Shown: positions 41,997 to 52,031, counted from the first letter of the stretch. The stretch: DNA of 64,000 bases from an uncultured Alistipes sp. (GCA_900544175.1 UQUN01000013.1:1-64000), one strand, 5' to 3'. The notes: generated from the sequence alone by a model not told the origin. A program made the numbers and translations.

Positions 41997-43340
41997 TTAG
42001 ATGATACCCTGCTCGAGCATGGCCTGAGCCACTTTCATGAAGCCGGCGATGTTGGCGCCCTTTACATAGTCAACATGACCGTCAGGCTGTGTACCGAACT
42101 TAACGCAAGCCTCGTGGATGCTCTGCATGATGTAGTGCAGCTTCTCGTCAACTTCCTTGGCTGACCAGCTGATGTGAGTAGCGTTCTGGGTCATCTCAAG
42201 ACCTGAAGTAGCTACACCGCCGGCGTTGACAGCCTTACCGGGAGCGAAGAGGATGCCCCTGCTCTGGAACTCGTGGATAGCCTCAGGGGTGCAACCCATG
42301 TTGGATACCTCGCAGCAGCACCATGTACCGTTGGCGATCAGCTCCTTGGCATCGTCTCCGTTCAGCTCGTTCTGGAATGCGCAAGGCAGAGCGATGTCGC
42401 ACTTAACGCTCCATGCTTTCTTGCCGGCTGTGAACTTGGTAGCCTGAGGGAACTTGTCGTTCATATCCTGAACCTTGTTCCTGTTGGAAGCACGCATAAC
42501 GAGCATGTAGTCGATCATCTCGTCGGTAATACCGCCGGGAATCTCGCAGACTCCGTCAGGACCGGAAATGGCGATAACCTTTGCACCGAGCTCCTTAGCC
42601 TTTGTAGCGGCACCCCATGCTACGTTACCGAAGCCTGAGAGAGCGACTGTCTTGTCCTTGATGTCCTTGCCGGCATGGTGGAGAAGGTGCTGTGTGAAGT
42701 ACAGAGCGCCGAATCCGGTAGCCTCGGGACGGAGGATAGAACCACCCCATGTGCCGCCTTTTCCGGTAAGCACGCCAGTGTTGTACTCGCGGGCCAGCTT
42801 CTTGTACATTCCGTACAGATAGCCGATCTCACGTCCGCCTACACCTACGTCACCTGCAGGGATATCGGTGTCGGGGCCGATGCATCTCCAGAGCTCATAC
42901 ATGAAGGCCTGGCAGAATCTCATGATCTCAGCGTCAGACTTGCCGACGGGATCGAAGTCAGAACCGCCCTTTGCACCGCCCATAGGCAGAGTTGTCAGAG
43001 CGTTCTTGAAAGTCTGCTCGAAACCGAGGAACTTCAGCATGGAAGGAGTAACTGCCTTGTGGAAGCGGAGACCTCCCTTGTAGGGGCCTATTGCGGAGTT
43101 GAACTGAACCCTGTAGCCGAGGTTGGTCTGAACCTCACCCTTGTCGTCAACCCAGGTTACCCTGAATGTGAAGATACGGTCAGGCTCTACGATTCTCTCG
43201 ACGATCTTAGCCTTCTCGAACTCGGGATGCTGGTTGTAAACCTCTTCGATGGACTCGAGCACTTCGCGGACTGCCTGCAGGTACTCTTTTTCATTTCCAT
43301 ACTTGGCCTCAAGTTTGGCCATGATTTCTGAAACTTTCAT
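41997..43340 (-). CDS. gdhA: NADP-type glutamate dehydrogenase
   Basis: Hexameric enzyme (447 residues) making glutamate from 2-oxoglutarate and ammonia. Signs: GGLRFHKAVTPS near 90, the active-site lysine in PMGGAKGGSDFDP near 125, the dinucleotide-binding GFGNVAWGAA near 240 and NAGGVATSGLEM near 375. Length and motifs fit the anabolic NADP type. Codon use is strongly biased (for example AAC, ATC), suggesting high expression. It follows korB by 45 bases, linking 2-oxoglutarate production to nitrogen assimilation. Confidence 0.96.
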   Translation of the reverse strand: MKVSEIMAKLEAKYGNEKEYLQAVREVLESIEEVYNQHPEFEKAKIVERIVEPDRIFTFRVTWVDDKGEVQTNLGYRVQFNSAIGPYKGGLRFHKAVTPSMLKFLGFEQTFKNALTTLPMGGAKGGSDFDPVGKSDAEIMRFCQAFMYELWRCIGPDTDIPAGDVGVGGREIGYLYGMYKKLAREYNTGVLTGKGGTWGGSILRPEATGFGALYFTQHLLHHAGKDIKDKTVALSGFGNVAWGAATKAKELGAKVIAISGPDGVCEIPGGITDEMIDYMLVMRASNRNKVQDMNDKFPQATKFTAGKKAWSVKCDIALPCAFQNELNGDDAKELIANGTWCCCEVSNMGCTPEAIHEFQSRGILFAPGKAVNAGGVATSGLEMTQNATHISWSAKEVDEKLHYIMQSIHEACVKFGTQPDGHVDYVKGANIAGFMKVAQAMLEQGII

Positions 43341-43385
43341 ATTAAAATGTTATTTAATTGTTAATTAAAGGTTCTATTGTTCTAA

Positions 43386-44402
43386 TTATTTCACTTCCCA
43401 TGTGGAACCGCTATGCAGCAACTCCTCCATATTGTGGATAGTGGAGTGCGCCCTTACATCCTCAAGCTGGTCCCGCACATTGTCGTCGTAAGTCTTGTCA
43501 GGAACATCGCGGATGACTCCGAGAGCCACTGGATACTCCGGCCACTTCATGTCGATGAGCATGCTGTGCATCCCCATGTCGGCAGTGTGGGCATCGTGTA
43601 TCAGGATGTCGTCCTCAGTAACTCCTCCTTCACCTATGGTCACTACCTTCAGCTCCTTGTTCACGAGGATAAGTCCCTTGTTGCGGTCCTTGCCGAAAAT
43701 CATCCTCTCACCATGACGAAGAACTATCGTGCGGTCGGCCTTCACTTCCTTGTCGGAGATCTCGCGGTGCGAGCCGTCATTGTAAATGACACAGTTGACA
43801 AGCATCTCGGTCACTGCACATCCGTCATGCTTGGCGGATGCCACGAATATCTCCTGATTCAGCTTCAGCTCCGAATCTATGCTTCGGGCAAAAAATGTGC
43901 CGCGCGCGCCCATTACAAGAGCTCCCGGATTAAAAGGATGCTCCACCGTGCCGTAAGGCGAGGTCTTGGTGATCTTGCCAAGAGGCGATGTAGGAGAATA
44001 CTGCCCTTTTGTCAGTCCGTATATTCTGTTGTTGAACAGCACAATATTGATGTCGATATTGCGCCTGATGGCATGGATGAAGTGGTTGCCTCCGATAGCG
44101 AGGGCATCACCGTCACCGGTGGCCTGCCATATAGACAGTGTCGGATTGGCAACCTTCATGCCTGTAGAAATGGCTGTGGCACGACCGTGGATACCGTGGA
44201 AGCCGTAAGTGTTCATATAATAAGGCAGACGGGAGGAACAGCCGATACCCGAGACGAAGACGAAACGCTCCATCGAATATCCGAGATCCTCCGCCACCTG
44301 GGGAAGAGCCCTCTGAAGGGATGCCAACACTGAGTGGTCACCGCATCCGGGGCACCATCTTACTTCCTGATTGCTTTTGAAATCCTGTGCTGTATATTTC
44401 AT
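43386..44402 (-). CDS. korB: 2-oxoglutarate:ferredoxin oxidoreductase beta subunit
   Basis: TPP-binding subunit (338 residues). Motifs: WCPGCGDHSVLA near 17 (cysteines of the cluster region), GRATAISTGMK near 74, and the TPP motif GDGDALAIGGNHFIHAIRRN near 96. With KorA it turns 2-oxoglutarate into succinyl-CoA with ferredoxin, or the reverse for reductive carboxylation. The substrate is inferred from gdhA next to it; the wider family also acts on pyruvate and branched 2-oxoacids. Confidence 0.92.
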   Translation of the reverse strand: MKYTAQDFKSNQEVRWCPGCGDHSVLASLQRALPQVAEDLGYSMERFVFVSGIGCSSRLPYYMNTYGFHGIHGRATAISTGMKVANPTLSIWQATGDGDALAIGGNHFIHAIRRNIDINIVLFNNRIYGLTKGQYSPTSPLGKITKTSPYGTVEHPFNPGALVMGARGTFFARSIDSELKLNQEIFVASAKHDGCAVTEMLVNCVIYNDGSHREISDKEVKADRTIVLRHGERMIFGKDRNKGLILVNKELKVVTIGEGGVTEDDILIHDAHTADMGMHSMLIDMKWPEYPVALGVIRDVPDKTYDDNVRDQLEDVRAHSTIHNMEELLHSGSTWEVK

Positions 44403-44414
44403 GATTATGTCCTC

Positions 44415-46256
44415 CTATAATAATTCGTTGACTGCGTCCACTACGTCCTTTACGATGAAAGGCTGGCCCTGCACCTTGTTGAGCTGATAGTAATGGAACT
44501 TCTGATGCTTTGCCCTGAGATAGTCGGCGAACTGCCCGGAGTTGAGCTCGCACACTATGATCTTCTTGAATTTAGAGAACACCTCCTCAGTATTGAGAGG
44601 AAGGGGATTGATATAGTCGAAATGCGCGAGGGAAACACTCTTGCCTTGTTTGTGGAACTCCTTGACAGCTGTGTAGAGGTGGCCGAAGGTTCCTCCCCAT
44701 CCTACGATAAGGACTTCTCCGCTCTCTTCTCCGATGACTTTGAGGGGAGGGATGTCCACTGCGGTGCGGGCAACCTTTTTGGCCCTCATCTCCACCATGT
44801 ACTGGTGGTTCTGGGGATCAGAGGAAATGACTCCTGCAGGATTCTTCTCCAGACCGCCTACGCGATGCTCCAGACCGGGTGTGCCGGGCAGGGCCCACCT
44901 GCGCACGAATGTCTCAGGATCCCTTTCGAAAGGAGAGAACTTGCCGTTGCACTCGGAAGCGTCCTTGATGAAAGGAGGATGAATCTCCGGAAGATCCTTC
45001 ATGGAAGGGATACGCCAGGGTTCGGAGCCGTTGCCGAGGAAGCCCTCAGTAAGGAGGATCACGGGCATCATGTGCTCCATGGCGAACTTACCTGCGTAAA
45101 ATGCTTTCTCGAAGCAGTCCGAAGGGGAATGGGCAGCCATCACCATGATGGGGCACTCGCCGTTGCGGCCGTAGAGAGCCTGGTTGAGGTCGGTCTGCTC
45201 GGTCTTGGTCGGAATACCCGTTGACGGGCCGCTTCGCTGTACATCGACCAGCACAAGAGGCAGCTCGGTTATCATCGCCAGGCCGAGGGCCTCGGACTTC
45301 AGGGAAAGACCCGGACCGGAAGTAGTGGTCACAGCAAAATTGCCGGCATATGCGGCTCCGATTGCAGTGCAGATGCCTGCTATCTCATCCTCGCACTGAA
45401 GTGTCTTGGCCTTGAGTTCCTTGTGAATGGCAAGCTCTTCCAAGATAGCGGTGGCAGGGGTGATGGGATAAGAACCGCAGAAGAGGGGCACTCCGGACTT
45501 CTCGGAGGCAGCGAGCAGACCCCATGCTGTGGCCTGGTTGCCGTTGATGTTGCGGTATATGCCCTTTTCCTGTTTTGCAGGCTGCACGTAATAGGTGTTG
45601 GCTATTGCATGTATGTTGGAAGCGTAGTTGAAACCGTCCTTCAGGACTTTCTTGTTGGTCTCGATAAGGGCAGGTTTCTTCTTGAACTTGCGTTCGAGAT
45701 ATTCGAAGGTATGGTCGAGTTCCTTGTTGAACATGAAGAAACACATGCCGAGAGTAAACATGTTCTTGCATCTTACGATAGCCTTCATATCCAGACCGCT
45801 GTCCTTGAGACTCTCCTTGGTAAGCGTCGTGATGGGAGACACTATTATGTTCCTGTCCCCTATTCCGAGTTCCTCAATCGGATTCATGGTCTTGAATCCT
45901 GCCTTCTGAATGCCTTTCTCGTCAAAGGCGTCCTCGTCAAGGATGATGGTCGCAGTAGGCTTGGCCCACTTGGCATTGGCCATGAGCGCTGCCGGGTTCA
46001 TAGCGACAAGGACATCGCAGAAGTCTCCCGGAGTATTGATCTCAATGGAGCCTATATGCACCTGAAAGCCGGATACACCTGACACGGTGCCCTGAGGAGC
46101 CCGGATCTCCGCCGGGTAATCAGGGAAAGTGGAAATTTCGTTACCGAACAATGCGGATGAGTCAGCGAACAAAGTTCCGGTAAGCTGCATACCGTCCCCT
46201 GAGTCACCTGCAAACCTGATAACGACATCCTCTATATCAATAATCTTGTGTTGCAT
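44415..46256 (-). CDS. korA: 2-oxoglutarate:ferredoxin oxidoreductase, fused gamma-alpha subunit
   Basis: Fused subunit of 613 residues: gamma-type domain (about 1-190, beginning IRFAGDSGDGMQLTG), alpha pyrimidine-binding domain (about 200-420, AWGLLAASEKSGVPLF and TTTSGPGLSLKSEALGLA) and a C-terminal domain (about 480-613). The start is taken at ATG 46256, which follows a -7 element; an ATG 24 bases upstream is also in frame. Partner korB begins 12 bases downstream. Together with gdhA they form a 2-oxoglutarate/glutamate cluster. Confidence 0.92.
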   Translation of the reverse strand: MQHKIIDIEDVVIRFAGDSGDGMQLTGTLFADSSALFGNEISTFPDYPAEIRAPQGTVSGVSGFQVHIGSIEINTPGDFCDVLVAMNPAALMANAKWAKPTATIILDEDAFDEKGIQKAGFKTMNPIEELGIGDRNIIVSPITTLTKESLKDSGLDMKAIVRCKNMFTLGMCFFMFNKELDHTFEYLERKFKKKPALIETNKKVLKDGFNYASNIHAIANTYYVQPAKQEKGIYRNINGNQATAWGLLAASEKSGVPLFCGSYPITPATAILEELAIHKELKAKTLQCEDEIAGICTAIGAAYAGNFAVTTTSGPGLSLKSEALGLAMITELPLVLVDVQRSGPSTGIPTKTEQTDLNQALYGRNGECPIMVMAAHSPSDCFEKAFYAGKFAMEHMMPVILLTEGFLGNGSEPWRIPSMKDLPEIHPPFIKDASECNGKFSPFERDPETFVRRWALPGTPGLEHRVGGLEKNPAGVISSDPQNHQYMVEMRAKKVARTAVDIPPLKVIGEESGEVLIVGWGGTFGHLYTAVKEFHKQGKSVSLAHFDYINPLPLNTEEVFSKFKKIIVCELNSGQFADYLRAKHQKFHYYQLNKVQGQPFIVKDVVDAVNELL

Positions 46257-46277
46257 TGTGTTTATTATAATTTTATA

Positions 46278-46285
46278 CAAATGTA
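46278..46285 (-). promoter_or_regulatory. -7 promoter element (TACATTTG) of korA-korB-gdhA
   Basis: TACATTTG on the minus strand, 21 bases before ATG 46256; a TTTG lies 14 bases further upstream, a short spacing. Confidence 0.5.
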
Positions 46286-46332
46286 AGCATATTTCTTAAC
46301 AAAAAGAATTATTTTGAAATATTTGTCCTACA

Positions 46333-46367
46333 AAACAAAAGGACTGCCCGACTTAATGGGCAATCCT
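46333..46367 (-). terminator. Rho-independent terminator after ompH (bam operon)
   Basis: AGGATTGCCC / GGGCAGTCCTTTTGTTTT hairpin on the minus strand, one mismatch in the stem, with a T-rich tail; it lies about 26 bases after the OmpH stop. Confidence 0.75.
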
Positions 46368-46393
46368 CTGTCAGCGTCCTCAATTACGGCCTG

Positions 46394-46942
46394 CTACATC
46401 ATGGGCTGGCTCTGCGGCAGAGCCTTGTCAAGGGGTATGCCAAGCTCGTTCTTGACCTGCACGGTTATGTCCATGCTCTGGGCCGCGTCAAAATAAGGTA
46501 TGACTCCTGTTGAAATGTCAAATATATATATCAGGCCGTTGGCCTTGCCGACCTTGGCGACAGCGTCATTGGCCTTCTGCATGATGGGGGCCATAAGCTG
46601 CTGGTTGAGATTGTTCATATCCATCTGGGCGTTCTGCTCGTACTGCTGGAGACGGGCCTGGAGATCCTGGAGTTCCTGCTGCTTCGTGGCGACTACAGAC
46701 GGTGTCCAGTTGGCGGACATCTCCTGATACGTACGGTACTTCGTATTGAGTTCCTCATACATTGCCTCGTAAGTGCTCTGCATATCACTCCTGAACTTGT
46801 CCATCTCCACACGGGCCGAATCCATCTCGTCCATGAGGAACATGACTTCCTGCATATTGATATGGCCGAACTTCATATCCTGAGCCGAGGCCATGACAAC
46901 GGACGCCATAACGCCCAAAGCGATTAAAATAACTCTTTTCAT
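46394..46942 (-). CDS. OmpH/Skp-family periplasmic chaperone
   Basis: Protein of 182 residues with a signal peptide (to about MASAQ, residue 20). The body is a long coiled coil (about 45-125, many Q, E, M) flanked by the beta parts of Skp, as in the trimeric chaperone that holds unfolded outer-membrane proteins. It is 53 bases after bamA, the usual Bacteroidota order. A second OmpH-like gene is at 52032. Confidence 0.92.
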   Translation of the reverse strand: MKRVILIALGVMASVVMASAQDMKFGHINMQEVMFLMDEMDSARVEMDKFRSDMQSTYEAMYEELNTKYRTYQEMSANWTPSVVATKQQELQDLQARLQQYEQNAQMDMNNLNQQLMAPIMQKANDAVAKVGKANGLIYIFDISTGVIPYFDAAQSMDITVQVKNELGIPLDKALPQSQPMM

Positions 46943-46995
46943 GTTCTTGTTCTGTTTTTCTATCTATTCTGCAAAAATAATAAATTTCTCTGACT

Positions 46996-49521
46996 TTAGA
47001 ACTGCTGTCCTATGACGAAATGGAAATTGGAACCGCCTCTTGTCCTGTCGAGGACCGGATCGAATCCCCATCCCCAGTCAACACCAAGAAGACCGAGCAT
47101 AGGAAGCATCACCCTGACACCGACACCGGCCGACCTTTTTATCTGGAACGGATTGAACTCGCTTATGTTCTCCCAGCAGTTGCCGCCTTCAAGAAACGCC
47201 AGCACGTATATTGTGGACTGAGGCTGCAGGATGACAGGATAGCGCAGCTCTATGGTAAACTTGTCGTACACATGCCCGACATAGACACCGTCCTCGTTCA
47301 TGGGAGTAAGAGAGTAGTTGGGATAGCCTCGGAGCGCTATGATCTCCGAGCCGTAGGTATTGTATCCGGACATTCCGTCTCCTCCGACCTGATATCCTTC
47401 GAAAGGCGAGTATCCCAGATTCCTGTTGTAATATCCCAGATATCCGAACTGCGCCCGTGTCATAAGGACAAGGTCTCCGATCAGCTTCACATACAAGGCT
47501 CCCTTGAACGTCCATTTATGATATTCCACCCAACGGTACCTGTCCTGATCGGTCATACTTGCATAGTCCACGTTCCTGCCCCTGAAAAGCGAGTACGGGG
47601 GTGTCACTTGCAACGACACCTGGAAATCCGACCCTTCACGTGGATAAACAGGCTGGTCAGTGGAGTTTCTGGCAAGGGTTATCTTGTAGCTGATGTTGTT
47701 GGAACGCCCTGTGTCGAACAGGAAGTTGTATCTCCAGTTATGGAGGTTGTAGGTCTGCCAGCTCAGCTCATGATACAGGACGAAATAGTTGTCCGGCCAC
47801 TTCAGACGGCTTCCAAGCGAGGCGGCGACACCGTAAACCTCGTAATACTCGTCAGTGTTCTGATAGAAATAGTATGAGTTGGTCTGACGTGTATAATACC
47901 CCGCCAGGTTGAATGATGTCGGCTTTTTCCCGAACAGCCACGGCTCAATGAAATTGACGGATGCAGCCGTATAGTATGTTCCGTTGGTCTGGAAACGGAG
48001 GGAAAGTGTCTGGGCGTCGCCGAGAGGCACCGGACGCCATGCGCCCTTCTTGAAAATACGCCTCAGCGAGAAGTTGTTGAAGCTGACACCGACAGTGCCG
48101 ACAAATGAATACCCTCCCCAGCCTCCTGACAGCTCGAACTGGGAATTGGGTTTCTCGGCCAGATTGTACATGATGTCGACAGTATTGGTCAGCTGATTGG
48201 GAAGTATGGAGTATCCCCTGGTACCGTCCAGAGCCTGCTCCGGATCGAAATTGCCCATGGAAGCAATCTCCCTCAGAGACCTCTCCAGCATGGACTGGCT
48301 GTAAAGATATCCGGGCTTGGTGAATATCTGACGCCTGACCACCCTCTCATTGGTTATATTGTTCCCGCTTATTATGATTTTGTTGAAAGTAGCCGGCTTT
48401 CCCTCCACTATCCTCAGCTCTATATCCACAGAATCTCCCGCTATATTGGTCTCGACAGGGATTATGTTGAAGAATATGTATCCCTGGTCGGCATACAGTG
48501 TATGGATGTCCATGAACTCCTTCTTGGGGTCACCGAAGAGCCTCTTCTGCAAGTTGACGACATCGTACACGTCCCCTTTGTTTATCATCAGGATACTGCT
48601 CAGCTGCTCCGATGTATAGAGAGAGTTTCCCGTCCATACGATATTCCTGAAATAGTATCTTTTGCCCTCGTCTATTACGAACTTTATACCGAGACGGTCC
48701 TCCTCCACATAATATATCGAGTCCTTCACGATACGCGCGTCCCGGAATCCCGCCTCATTGAAGACACTGATCAGGGACTTCTTGTCGTTCTCGTACTCCT
48801 TCTCGTTGAACTTCTTTGTCTTGAAGATATTGCGGATACGCATGTCGCGCGTCTTGGCCATAGATCCGACCAGCTTGCTCTCCGGCACATGATCATTACC
48901 CTCGAACGTGATGGTCTTTATCTTCACCTTGGCCTTGCGGTCCACCCTGAAAGTCACCCGGACAGCATTCTTGACCATGGTGTCGCGCACCTGGACGACA
49001 TCCACTTCAGCATTGTTGAAACCCTTCTCCTTGAAATAGTTCTTTATGATCCCGACAGAAGACCTGAGCAGATAGTCGGACAACGGGACATTACGCCTGA
49101 GATTGAGCCTTTCCTGAAGATCTGTCTGCTCCGAGTTCTTTATACCCTGAAAGTTCCACCTTGACACCCTGGGCCTCTCCTGAAGATAGAGGGCCAGAAA
49201 GACTGTGTCGCCACCCGGAGACAGGGAATCTATGTTCAGGGAGACATCAGAAAAATGCTTCTGCGCCCACATCCTTTCCACTATCGAGGCCGTCTGCTCG
49301 CTTGGGATCCTTACGGTGGAACCTGGCTTCGGACCGGTCATGGTTATGATCTGCTCCTCTCCGAGCAGCTTGACACCCTCGACTTTGATGCCGCCTACAA
49401 CATATTCCTTTGGATGAAGGTAATCCACCACCACTTTGGAAGTCCCCTGCTGAGCATACAGGTTGAAGGCAACCGGCAGAAACCACAGCGTAAGGAAGAG
49501 AAGCCTTCTGAATATCTTCAT
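46996..49521 (-). CDS. bamA: Outer membrane protein assembly factor BamA (Omp85)
   Basis: Full-length Omp85 protein (841 residues) that inserts beta-barrels into the outer membrane. A signal peptide is followed by five POTRA repeats (about 30-430; for example IKTITFEGNDHVPESKL and KIIISGNNITNERVVRRQ) and a C-terminal barrel (about 440-841) ending in FVIGQQF with final phenylalanine. Its ATG overlaps the uppS stop by four bases. Confidence 0.95.
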   Translation of the reverse strand: MKIFRRLLFLTLWFLPVAFNLYAQQGTSKVVVDYLHPKEYVVGGIKVEGVKLLGEEQIITMTGPKPGSTVRIPSEQTASIVERMWAQKHFSDVSLNIDSLSPGGDTVFLALYLQERPRVSRWNFQGIKNSEQTDLQERLNLRRNVPLSDYLLRSSVGIIKNYFKEKGFNNAEVDVVQVRDTMVKNAVRVTFRVDRKAKVKIKTITFEGNDHVPESKLVGSMAKTRDMRIRNIFKTKKFNEKEYENDKKSLISVFNEAGFRDARIVKDSIYYVEEDRLGIKFVIDEGKRYYFRNIVWTGNSLYTSEQLSSILMINKGDVYDVVNLQKRLFGDPKKEFMDIHTLYADQGYIFFNIIPVETNIAGDSVDIELRIVEGKPATFNKIIISGNNITNERVVRRQIFTKPGYLYSQSMLERSLREIASMGNFDPEQALDGTRGYSILPNQLTNTVDIMYNLAEKPNSQFELSGGWGGYSFVGTVGVSFNNFSLRRIFKKGAWRPVPLGDAQTLSLRFQTNGTYYTAASVNFIEPWLFGKKPTSFNLAGYYTRQTNSYYFYQNTDEYYEVYGVAASLGSRLKWPDNYFVLYHELSWQTYNLHNWRYNFLFDTGRSNNISYKITLARNSTDQPVYPREGSDFQVSLQVTPPYSLFRGRNVDYASMTDQDRYRWVEYHKWTFKGALYVKLIGDLVLMTRAQFGYLGYYNRNLGYSPFEGYQVGGDGMSGYNTYGSEIIALRGYPNYSLTPMNEDGVYVGHVYDKFTIELRYPVILQPQSTIYVLAFLEGGNCWENISEFNPFQIKRSAGVGVRVMLPMLGLLGVDWGWGFDPVLDRTRGGSNFHFVIGQQF

Positions 49522-50222
49522 TTGGATTCGTTCTTTTCAACTGTTAACTGATCACCCGTCTTTCCGAAACGTCTTTCACGGGAGGCAAAGTCCTCAAGAG
49601 CTTTACGGAATTCGGGCATGCGAAAATCAGGCCACAGGGTATCGGTAAAATAAAATTCGGTATAGGCGCATTGCCACAGGAGGAAGTTGCTTATTCTCTG
49701 CTCACCGCTGGTACGTATAAGCAGATCCGGATCAGGTATGCCCGCCGTGGCAAGGTAATCCCCGAACCGTCCCTCCGGGGCTCCGGCCCTGGCAAAAAGC
49801 TCAGCCGCCCTGGCGATGTCCCATCTGCCGCTGTAACTGAGGAAGACGATAAGAGTCAAACCAGTATTGCCGGCAGTCTCAGCCTCCGCCTCGTCTATGT
49901 CCTTGTTCAATGCGTCTGAAAGCCGGCTTCTGTTGCCGATCACACGGAACCGTATGTTGTTCTTCATGAACGTCGGTCTTTCATTCAGTATCGATACCGC
50001 CATCAGATGCATCAGTTCCGCCACCTCTGCCTCAGGCCGGTTCCAGTTCTCCTCCGAGAACGCGAAAAAGCTCAGATACTTGATGCCGGCCTCGACAGCA
50101 TACTCCGAACAGGCACGGACACTTTCCGCCCCCTCGTGATGGCCGAAAACCCTTTCCTTACCCCTTATCTTGGCCCAACGCCCGTTACCGTCCATTATTA
50201 TTGCCACATGTTCAGGTATCAT
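49518..50222 (-). CDS. uppS: Undecaprenyl diphosphate synthase (cis-isoprenyl transferase)
   Basis: Cis-prenyltransferase of 234 residues that makes the lipid carrier for peptidoglycan and O-antigen. Signature IIMDGNGRWAK near residue 8 holds the catalytic aspartate; LSFFAFSEENWNRP near 70 and the late SGEQRISNFLLWQCAYTE near 190 complete it. The pairing with bamA is usual in Bacteroidota. Confidence 0.96.
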   Translation of the reverse strand: MIPEHVAIIMDGNGRWAKIRGKERVFGHHEGAESVRACSEYAVEAGIKYLSFFAFSEENWNRPEAEVAELMHLMAVSILNERPTFMKNNIRFRVIGNRSRLSDALNKDIDEAEAETAGNTGLTLIVFLSYSGRWDIARAAELFARAGAPEGRFGDYLATAGIPDPDLLIRTSGEQRISNFLLWQCAYTEFYFTDTLWPDFRMPEFRKALEDFASRERRFGKTGDQLTVEKNESK

Positions 50223-50234
50223 ATTCCCTATTTA

Positions 50235-51146
50235 TTACTGTTCTTCTCTATTTCCATATTGCGTTCTGTCATTCCTGCGGTCCTCTCCCCACAGCAGTTT
50301 CTCATTCAAAGCCTCGAAGAACCCTCCCCTGCCTATAGCCACACATGGAAGCGAGTAATCCGCCTTACGGACCCTGACCCTCGTATTGCCAGGAATATCA
50401 GTATATCTGTTGTCCACTGACAGCATGGTTCTCCTGCCTCCGGACCGGATGACAATATCCACGACAGACGTATCAGGAACAATAAGAGGCCTTACATTCA
50501 GGTTGTGAGGAGCCATAGGCGTGATTATGAAAACCGATGACTCAGGCACCACGACCGGCCCTCCTATGCTCAGCGAATATGCGGTCGACCCCGTAGGTGT
50601 CGCCACCAGCAGGCCGTCGGCCCAGTAAGTGGGCAGCTTCATTCCGTCCACACTCACCTCTATGCCCACCATGTTAGGTTCGTACCGCTGCATCACCGTC
50701 TCGTTGAGGGCATAGGGGTAGAACCCGTCCGGCATGCCGTCATACGATATCTCCAGAAGACTTCTCCGGATGATACCATAATCCCCTGCAAGTATCCGGT
50801 CCACAATGCCGCAGCCGGCATCTCCGCTTCCCGGAGAGGTCAGGAAACCGAGACGGCCGAAGTTTATGCCCGCCACCGGTATCTCCTTGCCGCATACTAT
50901 CGTCAACGCACTCAGGAACGTACCGTCCCCTCCAAGCGCAAGCAGCACATCCACGTCTTCCGGCAGGTCATCTCCGGATGTGAACACATCGCCGCACAGA
51001 CTGCCGGCACCTGCCCTGCACAAGGCCTCGGCAAGCAATGAGAAACAGCACACACGGACACCCTTGTCCATGAGATGTCCGAGCAGGCTGACCATACGCG
51101 CCTCCACACCTGGCCTCACATTACGGCCGTACAGAGCAAGATACAT
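50235..51146 (-). CDS. nadK: NAD kinase
   Basis: ATP-dependent NAD kinase (303 residues) that supplies NADP. The GGDGTFLSA motif near residue 73 and the conserved TGSTAYSLSIGGPVV near 190 are present. First gene of the minus-strand run nadK-uppS-bamA-ompH (12 bases to uppS), divergent from pdxJ. Confidence 0.94.
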   Translation of the reverse strand: MYLALYGRNVRPGVEARMVSLLGHLMDKGVRVCCFSLLAEALCRAGAGSLCGDVFTSGDDLPEDVDVLLALGGDGTFLSALTIVCGKEIPVAGINFGRLGFLTSPGSGDAGCGIVDRILAGDYGIIRRSLLEISYDGMPDGFYPYALNETVMQRYEPNMVGIEVSVDGMKLPTYWADGLLVATPTGSTAYSLSIGGPVVVPESSVFIITPMAPHNLNVRPLIVPDTSVVDIVIRSGGRRTMLSVDNRYTDIPGNTRVRVRKADYSLPCVAIGRGGFFEALNEKLLWGEDRRNDRTQYGNREEQ

Positions 51147-51220
51147 GACTGTTCCTGTTATTTCAAGTATTTATTTTCAATATAAATTGCAAATATTGTG
51201 AATTTATTTTGATAATGCCT

Positions 51221-51228
51221 TATTTTTG
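51221..51228 (+). promoter_or_regulatory. -7 promoter element (TATTTTTG) of pdxJ
   Basis: TATTTTTG, 17 bases before the pdxJ start; a TTG about 22 bases upstream could be the -33 element. Confidence 0.5.
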
Positions 51229-51245
51229 CGAAAAAACTAAAGACC

Positions 51246-51971
51246 ATGACGAGATTAAGTGTTAACATAAACAAATTCGCGACACTGCGCAACGCCAGAG
51301 GCGGAAACATGCCTGACGTAATGAAAGAGGCTCTTGACTGCGAAAGATTCGGAGCAGAAGGCATAACGGTCCATCCCCGACCGGACGAGAGACACATCAG
51401 GTACAATGACGTACTGGCCCTGAAGCCGGTACTGACAACGGAACTCAACATAGAAGGCAACCCGATTCCGAGATTCACCGAACTGGTTCTCAAAGTCATT
51501 CCGGCACAGGTCACCTTAGTCCCGGACGCAGAGAACGTCCTTACATCAAATGCCGGATGGGACACGAGAAACAACTTGAGATTCCTCACAGACATCTGCA
51601 GGACATTCAAAGAGGCCGGCATAAGGACCTCGATCTTCGTAGACCCCGACCCTGAAATGATCCGCTATGCCGCCGACACCGGATGCGACAGAGTCGAGCT
51701 CTACACAGAGTCCTACGCCTCCGCATATCACAACGGCAAGGAACAGGCCATAGAAAAATACGTAAAGGCAGCCGAGACAGCTGCCGGCTGCGGCCTCGGC
51801 CTGAATGCCGGACATGACCTGAATCTGGACAACCTCAGATACTTCATCCAGACCATTCCGTACATAGACGAGGTATCCATAGGACACGCCCTGATATGCG
51901 ACGCCCTGCACTACGGCCTCGAGAATACAGTTTCCCTGTACCTGCGTGAAATCCGCATGGCCGGCTGTTGA
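51246..51971 (+). CDS. pdxJ: Pyridoxine 5'-phosphate synthase
   Basis: TIM-barrel enzyme (241 residues) that joins deoxyxylulose 5-phosphate and 3-amino-2-oxopropyl phosphate to give pyridoxine 5'-phosphate. Typical blocks: LSVNINKFATLRNARGG at the N terminus, GITVHPRPDERHI near 40, VTLVPD near 92, VELYTE near 150 and SIGHALICDAL near 215. pdxA is not in the window. Confidence 0.95.
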   Translation: MTRLSVNINKFATLRNARGGNMPDVMKEALDCERFGAEGITVHPRPDERHIRYNDVLALKPVLTTELNIEGNPIPRFTELVLKVIPAQVTLVPDAENVLTSNAGWDTRNNLRFLTDICRTFKEAGIRTSIFVDPDPEMIRYAADTGCDRVELYTESYASAYHNGKEQAIEKYVKAAETAAGCGLGLNAGHDLNLDNLRYFIQTIPYIDEVSIGHALICDALHYGLENTVSLYLREIRMAGC

Positions 51972-51997
51972 CCGATACAGTTTTTTCGTTACTTTTG
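51968..51997 (+). promoter_or_regulatory. Promoter of the membrane-anchored OmpH gene
   Basis: TTG (51968-51970), exactly 19 bases of spacer, then TACTTTTG (51990-51997), 34 bases before the start codon. Nearly perfect Bacteroidota promoter; it overlaps the pdxJ stop codon. Confidence 0.7.
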
Positions 51998-52031
51998 TAA
52001 GCTCATTCACATTTCAATAAACAAGTATTCT

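Noticed and set aside
41658..42164. 168-codon frame leaving repeat copy B
   Set aside because: Its 3' half is antisense to gdhA and the rest is repeat sequence; no support as a protein.
46314..46496. 60-codon frame upstream of korA
   Set aside because: It overlaps the terminator and the end of the OmpH gene on the other strand.
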